Assembly (NCBI GenBank): GCA_963710975.1
Contig: CAVQCG010000007.1
Coordinates: 25,877 to 89,876 of the forward strand
Reading direction: 5' to 3'
DNA from: JBBQXH01 sp963710975
GTDB taxonomy: Bacteria > Actinomycetota > Thermoleophilia > Gaiellales > Gaiellaceae
Length of the DNA: 64,000 nucleotides
In this document: positions 61,395-64,000 of the stretch, one piece after another
Layout of the letters: the number at the start of each line of letters is the position of its first letter
Position numbering within the stretch: the first letter of the stretch is position 1
The notes under the pieces: generated by a model
The model's input: the letters and a program-made list of their open reading frames with translations, nothing else
Told to the model about the DNA's origin: nothing
The model's database searches: none
Made by a program: the position numbers and the translations under genes

Positions 61395-62743
61395 GTCGAT
61401 CCCTGATGCCGCTGCGATACCCACGAACGCCTCCGGGTGGGCGAGCACGCGGCGGAGTCGCTCCTGATAAACGCCAAAACGGCGACTCCGGACAGAGACC
61501 CCGACATGTAGGCGGTGCTCGCTCCTCGCGAGCGAGTATGCCCTCCGGCCCGACGTTCGCACGCTCCACACCGATACCGATTGACGGGCGGATTCCGAGC
61601 ATGAGATTTTCCCAGGCCGCTACGTAGATTTCCGAGCAATCACTGCCCGTCGTAACGACAAGGTTCGTCGGGATTCGGCGCTTTCGTCGAGGATCGGATA
61701 CGGCGACGGTCGCGGGCGGCACGAGGTAGGCGTTCGTCGTCGCCTCCTTTCAGAGACGCGAGGCTAGTCGCAGACCCAGGCGAGGCTATCGGGCGGTCGG
61801 CTCGAACCCGAACCCTTGGACGGTGCCGACGGCTTTCAAGAGCTGGTCCCAATTTGGAGCCGTACCGGCCGCACCGTTCGTCTGAAGTCGATATCCCCGA
61901 CGGATTCAAGACGCCTCGAGGTTCGGCGGGTTGACCCGATCCGCGAATGCCACCCGGTCGAGCTCGGTGGCGAGCGAGCGAATCAGTTCCGTCTCGATGA
62001 TCTGAGCGCCCGCCGGAGTGGTGTCCATCGCCAGCTCATAGGAGATGCGGGTCATGACGGCGAGCGTCCGCGGCGTAAACGTCACCCGCTCGAACACCGC
62101 GTCGCTCTCGGCGACGGGCGCGTTCTCGTTTCTCCATCCGCCGGTGACTCCGGTGGCGAGCCGCGGGATCGAAACCGAGTCGCTGTCGAGCGGGATGGTC
62201 TGAGCTCCGGCCTCCAAAACCCGGGTCGCGCCCTTACCCGGTCGATAAACGCTCGCGCTCAGAATCTCCGGAGTCAAAGCGCCACCGGCGCCGAGCGTCC
62301 CTTCGGCGAGTGCGCGGCGTTCGAGCTCGGCGTCGTCCCATCGTCCTGAGACGATGCCGCGGACCATCCGGCCGAGCGAGAACTCCCGGATTCCCTCGGC
62401 TTCGTAGCCGCGGTTGCGGCCGTGCTCGTTCGACCAATCGACCATGGCGGGATTCCCGGTCGAGTGTCGGGCCGGGCCTGCGGGTGGTGCCGGGTCGGCG
62501 AGGTTCTTCATGGAGCGGCCGTCGGGCGGCATCTCGAGCCCGTGCCGCGCCAGCACCACGCTGCGGGCCTCGGCGTCGAACTCCTTCGCCCGTTCGGTGA
62601 GCTTGTCAATTCCTTGGCCTTGTCCGGGTGCAAATCGCGGCGTTCGCGCTCGCCGCGTTCGACGATGCGCTCGGCTCTCTGGACGAGTCGGCTCGTTCCT
62701 CGAATAGCTGTGCGGCGCGGCCGTTCGCGTCTCGTGTGTTCAT
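61395..62743 (-). pseudogene. HK97-type phage major capsid protein, multiply frameshifted
   Basis: From ATG 62743 (after GAGGAGG) fragments in several frames read NTRDANGRAAQLFEE, VQRAERIVERGERERRDLHP, VVLARHGLEMPPDGRS, then a long intact piece GALTPEILSASVYRPGKGAT, GVTGGWRNENAPVAESDAVF, TFTPRTLAVMTRISYELAMD, and later VLNPSGIS, ASLKGGDDE, TNLVVTTGSDCSEIYVAAWE and RFGVYQERLRRVLAHPEAFV. That order (delta region, N-arm, E-loop, P-domain) is an HK97-fold capsid of about 440 residues. At least four indels are required, so it is non-functional as read. Confidence 0.75.
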
Positions 62744-63072
62744 GGTGTTGGCCTCCTCGTGGGCAGGGTCGGATGGTGCAGCCGATCCGCTCCGGCTCGA
62801 GGTGCCGCGACCTGCCGCCGTCCGCTGCGTGCTGGCGGGCTCGCTCCGCGACCCCCGAATGATGCGAGGAGGGTTGACCATCCCCCGGTGCTATGAGCGG
62901 CTCGGAGCTTCCGGGAGAACGCCAGCGAGCCGGTGCCTGGTCGCCCGCATGGTAGCGCGGCCCGCTGCTGTCCAACTAGGAACACGCTCAGGATGACCAC
63001 GGCCCGTAGGAATTCGCATGCCAGGAGCGAACAGCTAGGCGCTCGTCAAAACACCGAGGGAAGGGGTCGGAA
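62744..63072. other. No gene recognised
   Basis: About 330 bp upstream of the capsid gene. ORFs here are short and unconvincing, and no protease or portal sequence is recognisable. The base composition becomes more AT-rich toward 63000 (TTCGCATG...AACAGCTAGG), which may include the promoter of the 63073 gene. Confidence 0.4.
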
Positions 63073-63468
63073 ATGGCCGGTAGCGGCCGTTGGTCAGGGT
63101 GGGTCAGCTTCGCGGGCTTGCTGATGATCGTCATCGGAGGCATCAGCTTTTTCGAAGGCTTGATCGCCGTCATCCGCAAGCAGTACTACGTCCTGACGCC
63201 GGATCAGATCATCGTTTTCAACGTCAAGACCTGGGGTTGGATCGTGCTCATCCTGGGCGTCGTTCTCGTGTTGACTGGGTTGGCGCTGCTCGCGAGAGCC
63301 GCTTGGGCGCGGTGGTTCGCGATCGTCGTGGCCACGCTAAGCGTCTTTGCTCAGCTTGGCTTCGTGGGCAGTTCTGCGTATCCGCTGTGGGCGCTCTTCG
63401 AGCTTGCCCTTACGGTCCTGATTTTGTTTGCGCTGATCGCCCGGTGGGACGAAGCCAAGGCGACTTAG
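63073..63468 (+). CDS. DUF7144-like four-helix membrane protein
   Basis: A 131-residue intact protein with four membrane helices: WSGWVSFAGLLMIVIGGISF, a polar loop FEGLIAVIRKQYYVLTPDQI, then WGWIVLILGVVLVLTGLALL, WFAIVVATLSVFAQLGFVGS and WALFELALTVLILFALIARW. This pattern is common in actinobacterial small membrane proteins of the DUF7144 type, function unknown. Unlike its neighbours it is undamaged and is host-like, so the element may be mosaic here. Confidence 0.8.
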   Translation: MAGSGRWSGWVSFAGLLMIVIGGISFFEGLIAVIRKQYYVLTPDQIIVFNVKTWGWIVLILGVVLVLTGLALLARAAWARWFAIVVATLSVFAQLGFVGSSAYPLWALFELALTVLILFALIARWDEAKAT

Positions 63469-63637
63469 CGCGGTCGCCACGAACGGATGCACGCGGCGGG
63501 AGAGCGCCTCTTTGGAAGGACTCCCGCCGCCGCGGCTATTCGCTGAGTTCCTCATCTCGCCGCCGGAGTGCCGCCAGACGCCCTCACGGCGAACGACGGT
63601 CACGGCCGCCGAGCTGCCCTCCTCTCCCTGCTCGAGC

Positions 63638-64000
63638 TTATGGGCGCGGCGGGCCGTCGGCGACGAACACCGGCCGGTCGTATCGTCGAACTCGACTTCG
63701 ACAATCGGCGACGTGAGCGGCCAGCCGCCCGGCTCGGTGAACTCGAGCACCTCGTGGACCATCCGGCATTGGAGCGCGACGCCGCTGATTACGTCCCGGA
63801 GGTCGCTCGAGTGCCGTCGGCCCGGCACCGGCGGCTGATGGATGAGGAGCACCGGCCCGGCCGGGACCGACTCGAACAGATACGACCGTCGATCACCTTG
63901 GCCGAGTCGCCAGACGGGCGCTCCGTGGAACTCCATCCGAACTCGAGCGGCCAGCCTTCCGGCCAACGGGAGCTCGAGCTCGAGCCCGCCGGGGACGGCG
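63638..64000 (-). CDS. Hypothetical protein, truncated by the window edge, probable frameshift
   Basis: The frame enters from beyond 64000 and reads RMEFHGAPVWRLGQGDRRSY, LFESVPAGPVLLIHQPPVPG, VLEFTEPGGWPLTSPIVEVE and FDDTTGR. The ORF then continues to 63337 in doubtful sequence. A shift at about 63690 gives YDRPVFVADGPPRP and a TAA at 63640-63638, a better ending. No family recognised; likely part of the element. Confidence 0.45.

Larger units (their letters stand above)
54755..64000. mobile_element. Provirus-like integrated element at tRNA-Gly (right end not seen)
   Basis: To the right of tRNA-Gly lie, mostly on the minus strand, a tyrosine recombinase, mini-A/toprim protein, excisionase-like HTH, RepA-like AAA ATPase and HK97-type major capsid protein. 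Portal, terminase and tail genes were not recognised. Most genes carry several frameshifts. I could not find a second copy of the tRNA 3' end before 64000, so the right boundary is undefined and host genes such as that at 63073 may lie beyond it. Confidence 0.75.

Overview
The window is about 64 kb of high-GC, gene-dense chromosome. The gene set points to an actinobacterium: an F420-type luciferase-like oxidoreductase, an HspR-controlled dnaK-grpE-dnaJ-hspR-clpB operon, WhiA, and an inositol-1-phosphate synthase beside a CDP-alcohol phosphatidyltransferase. Many genes seem to be read from leaderless promoters, with a TANNNT box 6-8 nt before a GTG or ATG. Dispersed modular GC palindromes and a GT4-PHP fusion remind me of Thermoleophilia (Gaiellales/Solirubrobacterales). 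That placement is inference, since no rRNA is present.

Layout. 1-5.3 kb: end of a GMC oxidoreductase and its small partner, an LLM oxidoreductase, a zincin-type peptidase, argF and an M3-like peptidase. 5.3-13.4 kb: YjbQ, two divergent polytopic membrane proteins, the 23S rRNA uracil methyltransferase, a presenilin-like membrane protein, a uracil-DNA glycosylase and a GT4-PHP fusion. 13.5-19.3 kb: a phosphatidylinositol block (PAP2 phosphatase, PIP synthase, inositol-phosphate synthase fused to ribbon-helix-helix domains), then moaA and an aldo/keto reductase. 19.3-25.8 kb: the chaperone operon. 25.8-38.9 kb: small membrane and signalling proteins, an M20 amidohydrolase, a secreted subtilase, tRNA-Leu(CAG), a peroxiredoxin, an FAD reductase and coproheme decarboxylase. 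39-54.7 kb: central metabolism and information genes (uvrC, pruA, ogt, whiA, gap-pgk-tpiA-gpmI, ECF sigma factor, K+ channel, argS, glpX, a DUF2090 aldolase-like protein) ending in tRNA-Gly(CCC).

From tRNA-Gly to about 63 kb lies a provirus-like element, mostly on the minus strand: tyrosine recombinase, TopoVI-A/mini-A-like toprim protein, excisionase-type HTH protein, RepA-like AAA ATPase and HK97-type capsid protein. It is riddled with frameshifts. An intact DUF7144-like membrane gene and one edge-truncated ORF close the window.

Frame breaks are a major caveat. Conserved genes in the host part (small GMC partner, M3-like peptidase, GT4-PHP, uvrC, DUF3467, glpX) each carry one short indel, mostly in homopolymers, so some breaks may be sequencing or assembly errors. 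The element has far more. The most interesting observations are: two membrane/secreted genes whose only sensible start is ATC placed 6-7 nt after a -10 box; a bacterial presenilin-like protein with a GLPD motif; an RHH-inositol-phosphate-synthase fusion with a palindrome on its own promoter; and modular palindromic repeats that are translated into the C-termini of neighbouring proteins.
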